A stretch of 64,000 bases of DNA. Source: Candidatus Galacturonatibacter soehngenii. GTDB taxonomy: Bacteria; Bacillota; Clostridia; Lachnospirales; Lachnospiraceae. Below, in pieces: positions 1 to 9,234 of this stretch (position 1 is its first letter; each line of letters begins with the position of its first letter). A program made the position numbers and the translations under genes. The stretch covers positions 310,001 through 374,000 of the forward strand of contig NZ_WAGX01000005.1 in NCBI RefSeq assembly GCF_008830185.1. Direction: 5' to 3'. The notes below the pieces were generated by a model. The model was not told the origin of the DNA, searched no databases, and worked only from the letters and a program-made list of their open reading frames with translations.

Positions 1-4
1 CCTT

Positions 5-805
5 TTAGCTTAGTGATAAAATTCTTAGTGTCTTTGACAAATTATCTAATTGTACATCTAAACTACAGTCAAATACTCCGCCGTCTGTTTCAATTAAGCA
101 TTGGTTTTTGGTCAAGCTTATTTCTTCCATGATATTTATCTGAATATTTTTAGTTACTGTTTTACTTAACACTTCTTTGTACTTTAAAAGAAATGGATAA
201 TCTTCTTTTGATACTTTGATTATAATATCATTGCTACTCTCAATCTGGCCAAGCGCAATTTTTAGTAAATGAACAATTAAATTACGATTGTCTTCAAATT
301 TTATTTTAAATACATTTTGAACAACAGTAATAATTGCATCTACAAGAAGTGGTTCCATTTTTTCCAATTGAGATTGATACTCCGCAAGCATTTTATTTTG
401 TTGCATCATAAGTTGTTCTTCTTGCTTTTTTACTTGCGTAATTGCTTGCTGATATCCTTCATCATAGCCCGCTTTATTAGCACTCTCAAACGCTTCCTGC
501 TTTATCAGTTCTGCTTGTTGATTCGCTTCTTCTATTAACTTGCTTGCTTCTAACTTTGCATTTTCAATTATCTCTTCTGGAGATAGTACTATCTCTTCTT
601 GCTCTTGTATTTCTTCCGTAATCGATACTTCTCTTGCAAACAAACCGGCTTGAAACCCATTTATGTCTACACCTTCATCTGGCTGTTTTTTGTTATTTGC
701 AACACTTTGAAGTTTACTTAATTTTTCTGCAATCAGCTCGTTGTAATCAATTACTTTTTTATCCGAATCACATTGCACCATATGATATTTAAACAAATTA
801 GACAA
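5..805 (-). CDS. fliH: Flagellar assembly protein FliH
   Basis: FliH is the stator-like regulator of the FliI ATPase in the flagellar type III export apparatus, at the cytoplasmic base of the basal body. The 266-aa product has a variable N-terminus, a long charged Glu/Gln-rich helical stretch (about residues 60-150, likely coiled coil) and a C-terminal FliH/YscL-like domain. It follows fliG directly, and its TTG start lies inside the last codons of fliG (8-nt overlap), with GGAGGTGA about 11 nt upstream. That overlap suggests translational coupling. The stop codon sits at the left edge of the window, so fliI is expected just outside. Identification rests mainly on position and architecture, because FliH is poorly conserved. 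Confidence 0.88.
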   Translation of the reverse strand: MSNLFKYHMVQCDSDKKVIDYNELIAEKLSKLQSVANNKKQPDEGVDINGFQAGLFAREVSITEEIQEQEEIVLSPEEIIENAKLEASKLIEEANQQAELIKQEAFESANKAGYDEGYQQAITQVKKQEEQLMMQQNKMLAEYQSQLEKMEPLLVDAIITVVQNVFKIKFEDNRNLIVHLLKIALGQIESSNDIIIKVSKEDYPFLLKYKEVLSKTVTKNIQINIMEEISLTKNQCLIETDGGVFDCSLDVQLDNLSKTLRILSLS

Positions 806-1808
806 CTATCTCGTCACCTCCGCCTCGCGAAATAACAATTTCTGCGGAATCTTCCAGTTTTCTAATAATATTAACAATCTTTTGCTGTGCCTCTTCAACA
901 TCTTTCATACGTACAGGTCCCATGAACTCCATATCTTCCTTTATCATCGCCGCTAAACGTTTTGATAAGTTGTTAAAGATAGCATTTTGCACTTCCTCAT
1001 TTGCTCCTTTTAGTGCAACTGCGAGATCATTGTTATCTACATCACGAAGAACTCTTTGGATGGCTCTATCATCAAGCGAAAGAATATCTTCAAATACAAA
1101 CATCTTCTTCCTGATTTCATCTGCTAATTCAGGCTCATCTATCTCAAGGGTTTCCATAATATGTTTTTCAGTTCCTCTATCAACCGTATTTAAAATCTCT
1201 ACGATTGCATCCACACCACCAACAATTGTATAATCTTGATTTACTAAAGAAGCTAATTTTCTTTCCAACACTCGTTCTACTTCTTTGATTACATCTGGTG
1301 ATGTGCGGTCCATTTGTGCAATACGTTTTGCTACATCTGCCTGCTTATCAGGGGCCAAAGACCCGATAACTGCCGAAGCTTGACCAGAAGATAGATACGA
1401 TAAGATCAAGGCAATTGTTTGAGGATGTTCATCTTGTATAAAGTTAAGTAACTGCGACGCATCCGCTCTCTTTACAAACTCAAATGGTCTAACCTGTAAG
1501 GATGCAGTAAGTTTACTAATAACGTCAACTGCCTTTTCTGTTCCAAGAGCTTTTTCAAGAAGTTCTTTTGCATATCCAATACCACCTTCAGCAATGTATT
1601 GTTGTGCAAGACATATCTCGTAAAATTCATCAATTACTCTTTCCTTTATAGCAGGTGATATACTTCTTGTATTTGCTATCTCTAAAGTTAATTCTTCTAT
1701 TTCATCATCTTTTAGATGTTTAAAAATCAATGATGATTTTTCTGGTCCAAGAGCAATCAAAAGTATTGCCGCCTTTTCCAATCCACTTAAATCTTCAGTT
1801 TTAGACAT
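798..1808 (-). CDS. fliG: Flagellar motor switch protein FliG
   Basis: FliG is the rotor protein of the switch complex; it binds the FliF ring and interacts with MotA to generate torque. The sequence has the FliG N-, middle and C-terminal domains, with the EHPQT motif of the middle domain and charged C-terminal helices (DDRAIQRVLRDVDNNDLAVAL). I chose the ATG at 1808 (336 aa, MSKTEDLSG) because GGGAGTGA lies 8 nt upstream and it matches family length. An in-frame ATG at 1832 would overlap fliF by 17 nt and has no good ribosome-binding site. It sits between fliF and fliH in a tight operon. Confidence 0.97.
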   Translation of the reverse strand: MSKTEDLSGLEKAAILLIALGPEKSSLIFKHLKDDEIEELTLEIANTRSISPAIKERVIDEFYEICLAQQYIAEGGIGYAKELLEKALGTEKAVDVISKLTASLQVRPFEFVKRADASQLLNFIQDEHPQTIALILSYLSSGQASAVIGSLAPDKQADVAKRIAQMDRTSPDVIKEVERVLERKLASLVNQDYTIVGGVDAIVEILNTVDRGTEKHIMETLEIDEPELADEIRKKMFVFEDILSLDDRAIQRVLRDVDNNDLAVALKGANEEVQNAIFNNLSKRLAAMIKEDMEFMGPVRMKDVEEAQQKIVNIIRKLEDSAEIVISRGGGDEIVV

Positions 1809-1815
1809 ACTTTTT

Positions 1816-3414
1816 TCACTCCCAATCTTCATTCAACCAATTTCTTAATAGCTGAGCCACTGCAGCCGGATTTTCATCTACAAATTTTTCTATTAACTTT
1901 CTCGCATCTGATTTTTCATTAAAGTCAATATCATCAAGCGGTGAACTTTCTTTTGTAGATGCAAGTAATGCCTCCACGGATAGTTCAGGCTCTGTTTCAA
2001 GTACCTCAATTGGCCTTGTACTTTTGAATATAACAAATCCAAGCAAGCCAAGGATTAATACAATCATAGCAATCATTAAATAATCTGACCAAGATCTTGC
2101 ACTTGAGTCAGAAGCTTGGAAGAATGGCACATCATAAGCAACAATAGATATATTTGCTTCCGCAATCCCTGTCGCTCTTGAAACCATGGTGTAAAAATCA
2201 TCATCCACAGTTGTTTTTGTCTTCACATCATTTGCCGCCATAAATTCAGCAAAGGTCATTCCATTTAATTGTCCTCTAGCTCTTAAATCATCTTCGTTAT
2301 AAACAATGTAGTTCGTTGCTACGATTGAGATAGAGGAAGAATTATAATTAACACTTCCAGGTGCAAACTGCGTGTCTGTAATTTTTTCATTTGGTGTATA
2401 ATCTCTTGATGTTTGAGAGGTGGTGCTAGAAGATGTTGCATTATCTTCTATTACATATGTAGTATTACTATTGGAATCCGTACCAGGAACACCTGAAGAT
2501 CCACCTTTCGTCTCATTTTCATATACTTCTTCATGGCTTAACAAGCCTTGCTCCTGACCATCTGCTGGTGAGTACGTATGCTCGGTCTGATTCACAACAT
2601 CAAAACTAATGTCTAAATTAGGAGCAACTTCAATATTGTCATACACATTTGTTCCAAGCATGACATCTTTCACCTGTTTTTTAACAATAGCTTCTGCTTG
2701 GTTCTTGACAGCAAATTGATTGCTAGCATTACCAACTGTGCTTGTATTATCTTCTCCCGAATATAAGAGATTGCCATTCGAATCTATTATTACAACACTA
2801 TCTGTTGTTTTGTTACCGACAGCAGTTGCTACATATTTAGCCATTACAGTCGGTGCCCCGTCAGCAAGAGAACCACTTAAAGTAAGAAGTACACTTGCAT
2901 ATGTATCAAGTTCCTGTGATATAATCGTTCCATCTTCATCCGGGATTGATAAACTAACAGATGCATCTTTTACCCCATCCATGGTCATTAGTGTTTCTTC
3001 TAGTTTTGATTCAAGATATAATTTGTATTTCTTTTGTTTGTCGGCTTCTGTCGTACTAAACCCGCCACTTAAAGCAGCATCAATACTATAACCATCTGCC
3101 GGTATACTGTTTTCGCCTAAGGCTATTGTAGCATTCGCAATGTCCTTTTTATTTACAGAAACAACTAGTCCATCATCTGACACATTTAATGCAATACCAC
3201 TTGATTCTAGTATTTTCTTTACTTCTGATGTCTCTTTTGTTGATTTACATGTTATCAATGTAACCATTTTTGGTCTTGAAAGCACAACTCCTAAAATTAT
3301 TAATGTAAATATTATAATTGCACTGACGCTAACAATTGTAGCCTTCTGTTTAGCAGTATACTTATTCCAAAATGCCAATACTCTGCTCGGTATACTCTTC
3401 AGTCTTTCTTCCAT
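1816..3414 (-). CDS. fliF: Flagellar MS-ring protein FliF
   Basis: FliF builds the MS ring in the cytoplasmic membrane, the base on which the rotor and export gate assemble. The 532-aa protein has a first transmembrane segment at about residues 26-47, a YscJ/FliF periplasmic-type ring domain (about 50-230), a Ser/Thr/Asn-rich variable region, a second membrane segment near 445-463 and a cytoplasmic tail. The last 30 residues (ending QLLRNWLNEDWE) correspond to the FliG-binding tail. GGAG lies upstream of the ATG. It follows fliE after 63 nt. Confidence 0.96.
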   Translation of the reverse strand: MEERLKSIPSRVLAFWNKYTAKQKATIVSVSAIIIFTLIILGVVLSRPKMVTLITCKSTKETSEVKKILESSGIALNVSDDGLVVSVNKKDIANATIALGENSIPADGYSIDAALSGGFSTTEADKQKKYKLYLESKLEETLMTMDGVKDASVSLSIPDEDGTIISQELDTYASVLLTLSGSLADGAPTVMAKYVATAVGNKTTDSVVIIDSNGNLLYSGEDNTSTVGNASNQFAVKNQAEAIVKKQVKDVMLGTNVYDNIEVAPNLDISFDVVNQTEHTYSPADGQEQGLLSHEEVYENETKGGSSGVPGTDSNSNTTYVIEDNATSSSTTSQTSRDYTPNEKITDTQFAPGSVNYNSSSISIVATNYIVYNEDDLRARGQLNGMTFAEFMAANDVKTKTTVDDDFYTMVSRATGIAEANISIVAYDVPFFQASDSSARSWSDYLMIAMIVLILGLLGFVIFKSTRPIEVLETEPELSVEALLASTKESSPLDDIDFNEKSDARKLIEKFVDENPAAVAQLLRNWLNEDWE

Positions 3415-3477
3415 TAGTTATCTCCTAACCCTTTTTATAGAAATTATAGCTTACAAAGGTTCCCTCTTTTGTATTTC

Positions 3478-3792
3478 TTATATTTGAATATTCATTATCT
3501 CTTTGTATGCTTCAAGAAATTTATCTCTAACAGCTACCGTATACTGAATTGCCGTTGTGGCTTTCTCTTGTGCAATTGATAAATCATGTGTGTTATCACT
3601 ATAACCTAGAGCTACGTTTAATTCCTCTTTCTTATAGTCTAGTTGCAAACGGTTTGTCTCGTTTATCATATCAACTGCTGACTGCAAAAATGTTCCAAAG
3701 CTTTTGTCCTTTGTATCTAACGTAGCACTACCGAGTGCAGCATTTTTAATATATTCTGAATTAACGCTATTTAAAGCTGTTATATTGTTCAT
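3478..3792 (-). CDS. fliE: Flagellar hook-basal body protein FliE
   Basis: FliE is the small adaptor joining the MS ring to the proximal rod. At 104 aa it has normal length and the conserved C-terminal region (AQEKATTAIQYTVAVRDKFL, then AYKEIMNIQI). It is exported through the flagellar secretion system and has no Sec signal. It lies 12 nt after flgC, with GGGAGG ahead of the ATG, as in the Bacillus and Clostridium flgB-flgC-fliE order. Confidence 0.95.
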   Translation of the reverse strand: MNNITALNSVNSEYIKNAALGSATLDTKDKSFGTFLQSAVDMINETNRLQLDYKKEELNVALGYSDNTHDLSIAQEKATTAIQYTVAVRDKFLEAYKEIMNIQI

Positions 3793-3804
3793 GTTCTAGC
3801 CTCC

Positions 3805-4245
3805 CTATTTTCCAATTTCAAGTCCTTTTAACGCGATATTTTTACTTGTATTAAAAGCAGTGATATTTGCCTCATATGCCCTACTTGCATCAATCATATT
3901 TGTCATTTCTGTAATGGTATTTACATTTGGATATGACACGTATCCGTCTTCATCTGCGTCTGGATGAGCTGGATCATATTTTTTGATAAAATCCGTTGAA
4001 GTATCTTCTACGATAGAACTCACTTTCACTCCACTTCCTGTGTAGCTACTGTGAGCATTAGACAAAATATTCGCAAAAGCTGTATTGCTCTTAGGAGCAA
4101 AAGTAACAACCTTTCTACGATATGGTGTACCATCTCCGGTTCTTGTCGTACTTGAATTTGCAATATTTTGAGATATAACATCCAGCCTAAGTCTTTCAGC
4201 TGTCATACCAGATGCATTAATATCAAATGAACTAAAAATAGACAT
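3805..4245 (-). CDS. flgC: Flagellar basal-body rod protein FlgC
   Basis: FlgC is a proximal rod subunit. The 146-aa protein begins with the rod-family signature (FDINASGMTAERLRLDVISQ NIANSST split over residues 7-33) and ends with the conserved helix containing MIDASRAYEANITAFNTSK, which packs with the N-terminal helix in rod and hook proteins. AGGGGGAAA precedes the ATG. It is 15 nt downstream of flgB. Confidence 0.96.
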   Translation of the reverse strand: MSIFSSFDINASGMTAERLRLDVISQNIANSSTTRTGDGTPYRRKVVTFAPKSNTAFANILSNAHSSYTGSGVKVSSIVEDTSTDFIKKYDPAHPDADEDGYVSYPNVNTITEMTNMIDASRAYEANITAFNTSKNIALKGLEIGK

Positions 4246-4260
4246 CTTATTTCCCCCTTA

Positions 4261-4650
4261 TTATTTCATTACTGCTTGTAGTAGTTTAAATTCATGATTA
4301 ATACTATCCGTTAGCATATTATATTTAATGTAATTAGCCGCTAATTCAACATTTTCTGTTTCTACATCGACGTTATTACCATCTAACCTATATGAATAAC
4401 CAACTGAATCTGTATATACCTGAGTGTTTAAACGTTTTAAGGATACCTTCGACACCTTATTATCTAAAGTGATATTTTTCGCTCCCCTAAGTTCCATCTC
4501 TAAAACGTCTTCAAATTTGACATCCTGTCTTTTATAATTTGGCGTTGTTGCGTTGGCGATATTATTAGATATTACATCATTCCTTATCCATGAAGCATCC
4601 GCCGCTTTATCTAATATATTAATATAATTAAATGCGTCTGACCCAATCAT
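4261..4650 (-). CDS. flgB: Flagellar basal-body rod protein FlgB
   Basis: FlgB is a proximal rod subunit and the first gene of this flagellar operon. The 129-aa product carries the rod signature RNDVISNNIANATTPNYKRQ near residue 22 and the expected C-terminal helix. AGGAGG lies 8 nt before the ATG. A 400-nt AT-rich intergenic region separates it from codY upstream. Confidence 0.96.
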   Translation of the reverse strand: MIGSDAFNYINILDKAADASWIRNDVISNNIANATTPNYKRQDVKFEDVLEMELRGAKNITLDNKVSKVSLKRLNTQVYTDSVGYSYRLDGNNVDVETENVELAANYIKYNMLTDSINHEFKLLQAVMK

Positions 4651-4701
4651 ATTTTCACTCCTCCTATATTTATTATTACATACGAATCACAATCTTACTT
4701 C

Positions 4702-4729
4702 ATTATAAAATATCCTACAAATTTTACAA
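4702..4729 (-). promoter_or_regulatory. Candidate sigma-A promoter for flgB
   Basis: On the minus strand TTGTAA (4724-4729) is followed after 16 nt by a perfect TATAAT (4702-4707), about 50 nt upstream of the flgB start. The -10 is strong, the -35 and spacing are suboptimal. It is the best vegetative-type promoter in the gap. Confidence 0.45.
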
Positions 4730-5004
4730 GACATAAATGCAATTTTTTTTATTTTTTTCGAATTTTTTAGCCATTTTCCGCCATGTTTTGTGACTTAAGT
4801 ACCAAAATTTTTGTAGTTTTTTCTGATTTATTAACGAAGCATTAACACATATAAAATTTCTATAAAGTAAATAATTAAGAAATATCAGTACTGTGGTACT
4901 AAAAAAAATAAATTTGCAAATCAAAGCATAAAACTAGCCCTAAAATTAATATTATACTTCCTAAAGCTACAATATTAATATTAGAGCCCTATTTGACAAA
5001 ATAC

Positions 5005-5035
5005 GAGGTATAGGCTTCATACTCTCCTATACCTC
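5005..5035 (-). terminator. Hairpin downstream of codY
   Basis: Arms GAGGTATAGG (5005-5014) and CCTATACCTC (5026-5035) pair perfectly with an 11-nt loop, starting 16 nt after the codY stop. On the minus strand it is followed by GTATTTTG, a weak U tract. It probably terminates or attenuates codY transcripts before the flagellar operon. Confidence 0.6.
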
Positions 5036-5050
5036 TATAAAGCAAAAACA

Positions 5051-5839
5051 CTATGCTTTTTGCATCTTACTTTTCTTAATTTCATCTAATTCTTCAAATA
5101 TCACATCATTTAATACTTTAATATACGTTCCCTTCATACCAGAAGATCTGGATTCAATCACACCAGCGCTTTCAAACTTACGAAGAGCATTTACAATTAC
5201 AGACCTTGTAATTCCTACTCGATCAGCAATTTTACTTGCAACTAAAATTCCTTCTTTTCCATCTAGTTCATCAAAGATATGAGTGATTGCTTCTAATTCT
5301 GAAAAAGAAAGTGTGCTGATTGCAGATTTAACAATTTGAACTTTTCTTGTCTCCTCTGCGTTTTCTTCATTTACTGATCTCATCATTTCAAGGCCTACAA
5401 CCGTTGTTCCATATTCACTTAAAATAATATCATCAATCTCATAACTTGCATCACTTTTATATATGAATAACGTTCCTAGACGTTCTCCTGCAATATCAAT
5501 TGGAGTAATGATTGCCTCGTATTTTCTCACATCATCAAAAACAAAACCTAACGTCTCTAAATTCACATTTTCTTTTGTTGATAAGATTCCAAGTAGCCTT
5601 TCATTCAAAAGCGGATCAATATATCCACCAACTTCATCTTCAATCAATTCTTTGATTTCATCTACACCTTCACAAATGCTAATCCCTAATACTTTACCTT
5701 TTTTACTAATTACAAGAATATTTGATTTTAATATGTCTGTCAAAACATTACAAATATCATTAAATACAACTTTTGAAGTACTGTTATTGTGTAAAAGTTT
5801 GTTTATTTTCCTAGTTTTATCTAACAATTGTACACTCAC
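5051..5839 (-). CDS. codY: GTP- and BCAA-sensing transcriptional repressor CodY
   Basis: CodY is the global nutrient sensor of Firmicutes; it binds GTP and branched-chain amino acids and represses stationary-phase genes. The 262-aa protein has the N-terminal GAF ligand domain (about 1-155), a linker helix and a C-terminal winged helix. The winged helix contains ASKIADRVGITRSVIVNALR, near-identical to the known CodY recognition helix region, and then GMKGTYIKVLN. The start is GTG with GGAGG 9 nt upstream. As in Bacillus, codY lies immediately before the flgB operon. No clear CodY box was found upstream of the gene. Confidence 0.98.
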   Translation of the reverse strand: MSVQLLDKTRKINKLLHNNSTSKVVFNDICNVLTDILKSNILVISKKGKVLGISICEGVDEIKELIEDEVGGYIDPLLNERLLGILSTKENVNLETLGFVFDDVRKYEAIITPIDIAGERLGTLFIYKSDASYEIDDIILSEYGTTVVGLEMMRSVNEENAEETRKVQIVKSAISTLSFSELEAITHIFDELDGKEGILVASKIADRVGITRSVIVNALRKFESAGVIESRSSGMKGTYIKVLNDVIFEELDEIKKSKMQKA

Positions 5840-5980
5840 TTCATTTTGCCTCCTTTGCCTTATCCTTTTAGCATCGAAATAATTATATATCTTATTTAAT
5901 TGTTATAAATTTTTCTTCAATTTTTATTTATTTTTTATTTTATCACACACATTATACAAAAGCAATCCTCATTGTGAAAG

Positions 5981-8053
5981 TTATGCGTCTTTTTTATCTT
6001 GTACGTATCCACACTGCTCATCGATACAAACTAATTTAGAACCTTTTTCGACTAGTAATCCGCCACATTGCTTGCAAGGAACTTTGGAAGGTTTTTGCCA
6101 AGACATAAAATCACAATTCGGATTATCCTCGCATCCGTAATACTTTCTGCCCTTTTTGGTCTTTCTTAACACAATATCTTTTTTACATTTTGGACACTCT
6201 ACACCAATTTTTTCTAAATAAGGTTTCGTATTTCTACAATCTGGAAAACCTGGACAAGCTAAAAATCTTCCGTGAGGACCATATTTAATTACCATATTTC
6301 TGCCACATTCTTCACAGACTACATCCGTAACTTCATCTTCGATTTTATATTCTCCTAATTGTAATAGTGCATTTTGTACTGCCTCTTCTAAATCAGGATA
6401 GAAGTTACTAATTACCGTTTTCCAATTCACATTACCTTCTTCAACCTTGTCTAATAACATTTCAAGATTCGCAGTAAAATTAACATCTACAATGCTTGGG
6501 AAGGCAGTTTTCATAATAGAATTTACGACTTCTCCAAGCTCTGTCACATAAAGATTTTTATTTTCTTTTGCAACATAACGCCTTGCTATAATCGTTGTAA
6601 TCGTAGGAGAATAAGTACTTGGTCTACCAATGCCCAACTCTTCTAACGTTTTAACCAATGTAGCCTCTGTATAATGTGCTGGCGGTTGTGTAAAGTGCTG
6701 TTTGGTATCAAATTCTTTTAACGACAAGGAAGTATTCTCATCTACATTACCTAGCAATGTATTTGTTTCTTCTTTCTCATCCTCCTCTTGAATATAAACG
6801 GACATAAAGCCATCAAAAGCAATTTTAGATGTTGAAACTACAAAAATATAACTATTTCCTTGAATTTTAATGGTTATTGTCTCATATTTTGCTGCCTGCA
6901 TTCTGCTTGCTGCAAATCTTTTCCAAATGAGCTGATATAATCTGTATTGATCTCTTGACAAAGATTCTTTAATATCAATCGGTAGTCTTGAAATATCGGT
7001 AGGTCGTATGGCCTCATGTGCATCTTGTATCTTTTTGCCTTTATTTGTTTTTTTCTCTTCATCCGCTACATATTCTAAGCCGTAATTATCTTTAATATAT
7101 TCTCTTGCTGCCAAATCCGCTTCTTCCGCTATTCTGGTAGAATCTGTACGTAAGTATGTAATAATACCAACGGTACCACTGCCCTTGATATCCACCCCTT
7201 CATATAGCTGTTGTGCCAAGCGCATCGTCTTTTGTGTTGAAAAATTAAGTTTTTTGGATGCTTCTTGTTGTAAAGTACTGGTTGTAAAAGGCAGTGGAGC
7301 TTTTTTTATTCTTTCTCCCTTTTTAATGCTTGCAATTTTAAATTCTGCATTCTCAAGTTTTTTTAGGATTTCATCCATTTCTTCTTTTGAATTAATATTA
7401 ATTTTTCCATTACTATCTCCATGGAATTTAGCAATTAGAGGTTTTTTCTCACTTTCTAATTGAAAAGCTGCCTCTAATGACCAATACTCTTCTGGAATGA
7501 AAGCATTGATTTCCTCTTCTCTGTCACAAATAATACGCAATGCAACCGATTGTACTCTACCTGCACTTAACCCTCTTTTAACTTTTGCCCAAAGAAGCGG
7601 ACTAATCTTATATCCCACAATTCGATCAAGCATTCTTCTTGCCTGTTGCGCATTTACCAAATCCATATCGATATCACGCGCCTCTTTAATTGAGGTCTTA
7701 ACCGCATTCTGAGTAATTTCGTTAAAACTGATTCGATACATTTTTTCTTCTGTTAATTTTAACGCTTTTGACAAATGCCAAGAGATAGCTTCCCCTTCAC
7801 GGTCAGGGTCCGTTGCCAGGTATACTTTATCTGCCTTTTTAGCCTCCTTCCTTAAATTTGCTAATATATCACCTTTTCCACGTATTGTGATGTATTTAGG
7901 TTCATAATCATGTTCAACATCAATTCCTAATTGACTCTTTGGTAAATCTCTAACGTGTCCATTTGATGCTGCAACTTGATAATTAGCTCCCAGAAATTTT
8001 TTTATTGTTTTAACCTTTGCAGGTGATTCTACGATAACCAAATATTTAGCCAT
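5981..8053 (-). CDS. topA: DNA topoisomerase I
   Basis: Type IA topoisomerase that relaxes negative supercoils. The 690-aa protein has the TOPRIM domain at the N-terminus (VIVESPAK, DPDREGE), the central gate with the active-site Tyr in ITYLRTDSTR (near residue 300), and three C-terminal four-cysteine zinc fingers (CEECGRNM..., CPKCKKDI..., CKQCGGLL...). Length and order match Firmicute TopA. GGAGGA precedes the ATG. It lies 20 nt after dprA and 141 nt before codY, the same order as in Bacillus (dprA-topA-...-codY). Confidence 0.98.
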   Translation of the reverse strand: MAKYLVIVESPAKVKTIKKFLGANYQVAASNGHVRDLPKSQLGIDVEHDYEPKYITIRGKGDILANLRKEAKKADKVYLATDPDREGEAISWHLSKALKLTEEKMYRISFNEITQNAVKTSIKEARDIDMDLVNAQQARRMLDRIVGYKISPLLWAKVKRGLSAGRVQSVALRIICDREEEINAFIPEEYWSLEAAFQLESEKKPLIAKFHGDSNGKININSKEEMDEILKKLENAEFKIASIKKGERIKKAPLPFTTSTLQQEASKKLNFSTQKTMRLAQQLYEGVDIKGSGTVGIITYLRTDSTRIAEEADLAAREYIKDNYGLEYVADEEKKTNKGKKIQDAHEAIRPTDISRLPIDIKESLSRDQYRLYQLIWKRFAASRMQAAKYETITIKIQGNSYIFVVSTSKIAFDGFMSVYIQEEDEKEETNTLLGNVDENTSLSLKEFDTKQHFTQPPAHYTEATLVKTLEELGIGRPSTYSPTITTIIARRYVAKENKNLYVTELGEVVNSIMKTAFPSIVDVNFTANLEMLLDKVEEGNVNWKTVISNFYPDLEEAVQNALLQLGEYKIEDEVTDVVCEECGRNMVIKYGPHGRFLACPGFPDCRNTKPYLEKIGVECPKCKKDIVLRKTKKGRKYYGCEDNPNCDFMSWQKPSKVPCKQCGGLLVEKGSKLVCIDEQCGYVQDKKDA

Positions 8054-8073
8054 AATATACTTCCTCCATTAGT

Positions 8074-9174
8074 CTACTTATGGTTTTTTACATCTATTCT
8101 TACATAATAATTCTTTGAAGTTTCTTTTATTAACCCTTTTATCTCTAAGTCTACTAATGTCATCAAAATTTCTTTATACGTTAAATCAATATTACTCAAA
8201 ATCTCATCTAGACTTTTGGGTTGTAAATCTAGACAACTATACAACATATTTTCTTTTCTTTCAAGTAAATTATTACTTTTTTTCAATAACTTTTTATTTT
8301 TTTCATATTTTATCCCCAATTCATTCAGAATTTCTGAAGGTGAATTCGCAATTGCCGCGCCTTGACTAATCAACTGATTACAGCCTGAACTAAGACTATC
8401 TGTCACTCTTCCTGGTATCGCAAAAACGTCTTTTCCTTGTTCAAGTGCACAATCAGCAGTAATCAAAGAACCACTCTTTATTCTTGCTTCTACTACTAAT
8501 ATTATGTCAGCTAATCCACTTATAATTCTATTTCTTTCTGGAAAAAACATGGGACGTGGTTGCATGTCAACTTGGTATTCAGAAATAATTCCTCCTGAAT
8601 TTGCAATATCACAATATAATTGATAGTTTTCTTTGGGATAGCAAACGTTGACTCCACATCCCAAAACAGCTATTGTTTCTCCTCCTGATTCCAGCGCACC
8701 CTTGTGCGCATAACTATCAATTCCTCTTGCTAGTCCACTGATAATGGTTACTCCATTTTCCGCTAACTCTCTTGCATAATATAGTGCCATTTCCTTTCCA
8801 TAATTGCTACAATTTCTTGCCCCTACAATAGCAACACTTGGTCTTTTTTCATTTAATTTTCCTTTTTTAAATAGAAACCATGGAGCATCTGCAATATTTT
8901 TTAATTTTTCTGGATAGCAGGGATTTTTATAACTGATAAACTCGATGTTTTGTTCTTTCAAATAACAAAAGCGTTCCATTATACGCTTATCGTTTTTATT
9001 GTCTATGATAGCTTTTTTCTCATTCTCTGTTAGAATGTTAATTTTGTTAATTTCCTCATTACTAAGCTCAAATAGTTTATTTGCTGATTGATAGATATCT
9101 AACAATTTTTTAATTTTTCTTCGATAAATTCCTGATATGCAACTTAATCGATATAGACTTTCTTCTTCCGTCAT
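8074..9174 (-). CDS. dprA: DNA-processing protein DprA
   Basis: DprA (Smf) protects incoming single-stranded DNA and loads RecA during transformation. The 366-aa product has an N-terminal helical region, the central Rossmann-like DprA domain with VGARNCSNYG, SGLARGIDSYAHKGAL and VLGCGVNVCYPKEN, and a C-terminal winged-helix-like domain. It sits between comM and topA, a common Firmicute arrangement. Competence in this organism is not shown by the gene alone. Confidence 0.96.
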   Translation of the reverse strand: MTEEESLYRLSCISGIYRRKIKKLLDIYQSANKLFELSNEEINKINILTENEKKAIIDNKNDKRIMERFCYLKEQNIEFISYKNPCYPEKLKNIADAPWFLFKKGKLNEKRPSVAIVGARNCSNYGKEMALYYARELAENGVTIISGLARGIDSYAHKGALESGGETIAVLGCGVNVCYPKENYQLYCDIANSGGIISEYQVDMQPRPMFFPERNRIISGLADIILVVEARIKSGSLITADCALEQGKDVFAIPGRVTDSLSSGCNQLISQGAAIANSPSEILNELGIKYEKNKKLLKKSNNLLERKENMLYSCLDLQPKSLDEILSNIDLTYKEILMTLVDLEIKGLIKETSKNYYVRIDVKNHK

Positions 9175-9234
9175 TTTCTACTCTTTACCTCTTTCTTTGT
9201 CTTCATACAATATAAACAACCATACTTTTTATAA

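Larger units (their letters stand above)
4651..5050. other. AT-rich intergenic region between codY and flgB
   Basis: This 400-nt gap holds a candidate flgB promoter near the gene and a hairpin just after codY (both listed separately). The rest is A/T-rich tracts. A 66-codon open frame on the minus strand (4724-4924) has no convincing ribosome-binding site or protein-like composition, so I do not call it. I see no flagellar sigma-28 promoter. Confidence 0.6.

Noticed and set aside
1809-1832. Extended FliG start at 1832
   Set aside because: It would overlap fliF and lacks a ribosome-binding site, whereas the ATG at 1808 has a well-spaced GGGAGTGA.
4724-4924. 66-codon minus-strand frame in the flgB upstream region
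   Set aside because: No ribosome-binding site, A/T-run-driven composition, and it overlaps the proposed flgB promoter.
5840-5980. Possible CodY box upstream of codY
   Set aside because: The best candidate matches the AATTTTCWGAAAATT consensus at only about 10 of 15 positions in very AT-rich DNA, which is expected by chance.
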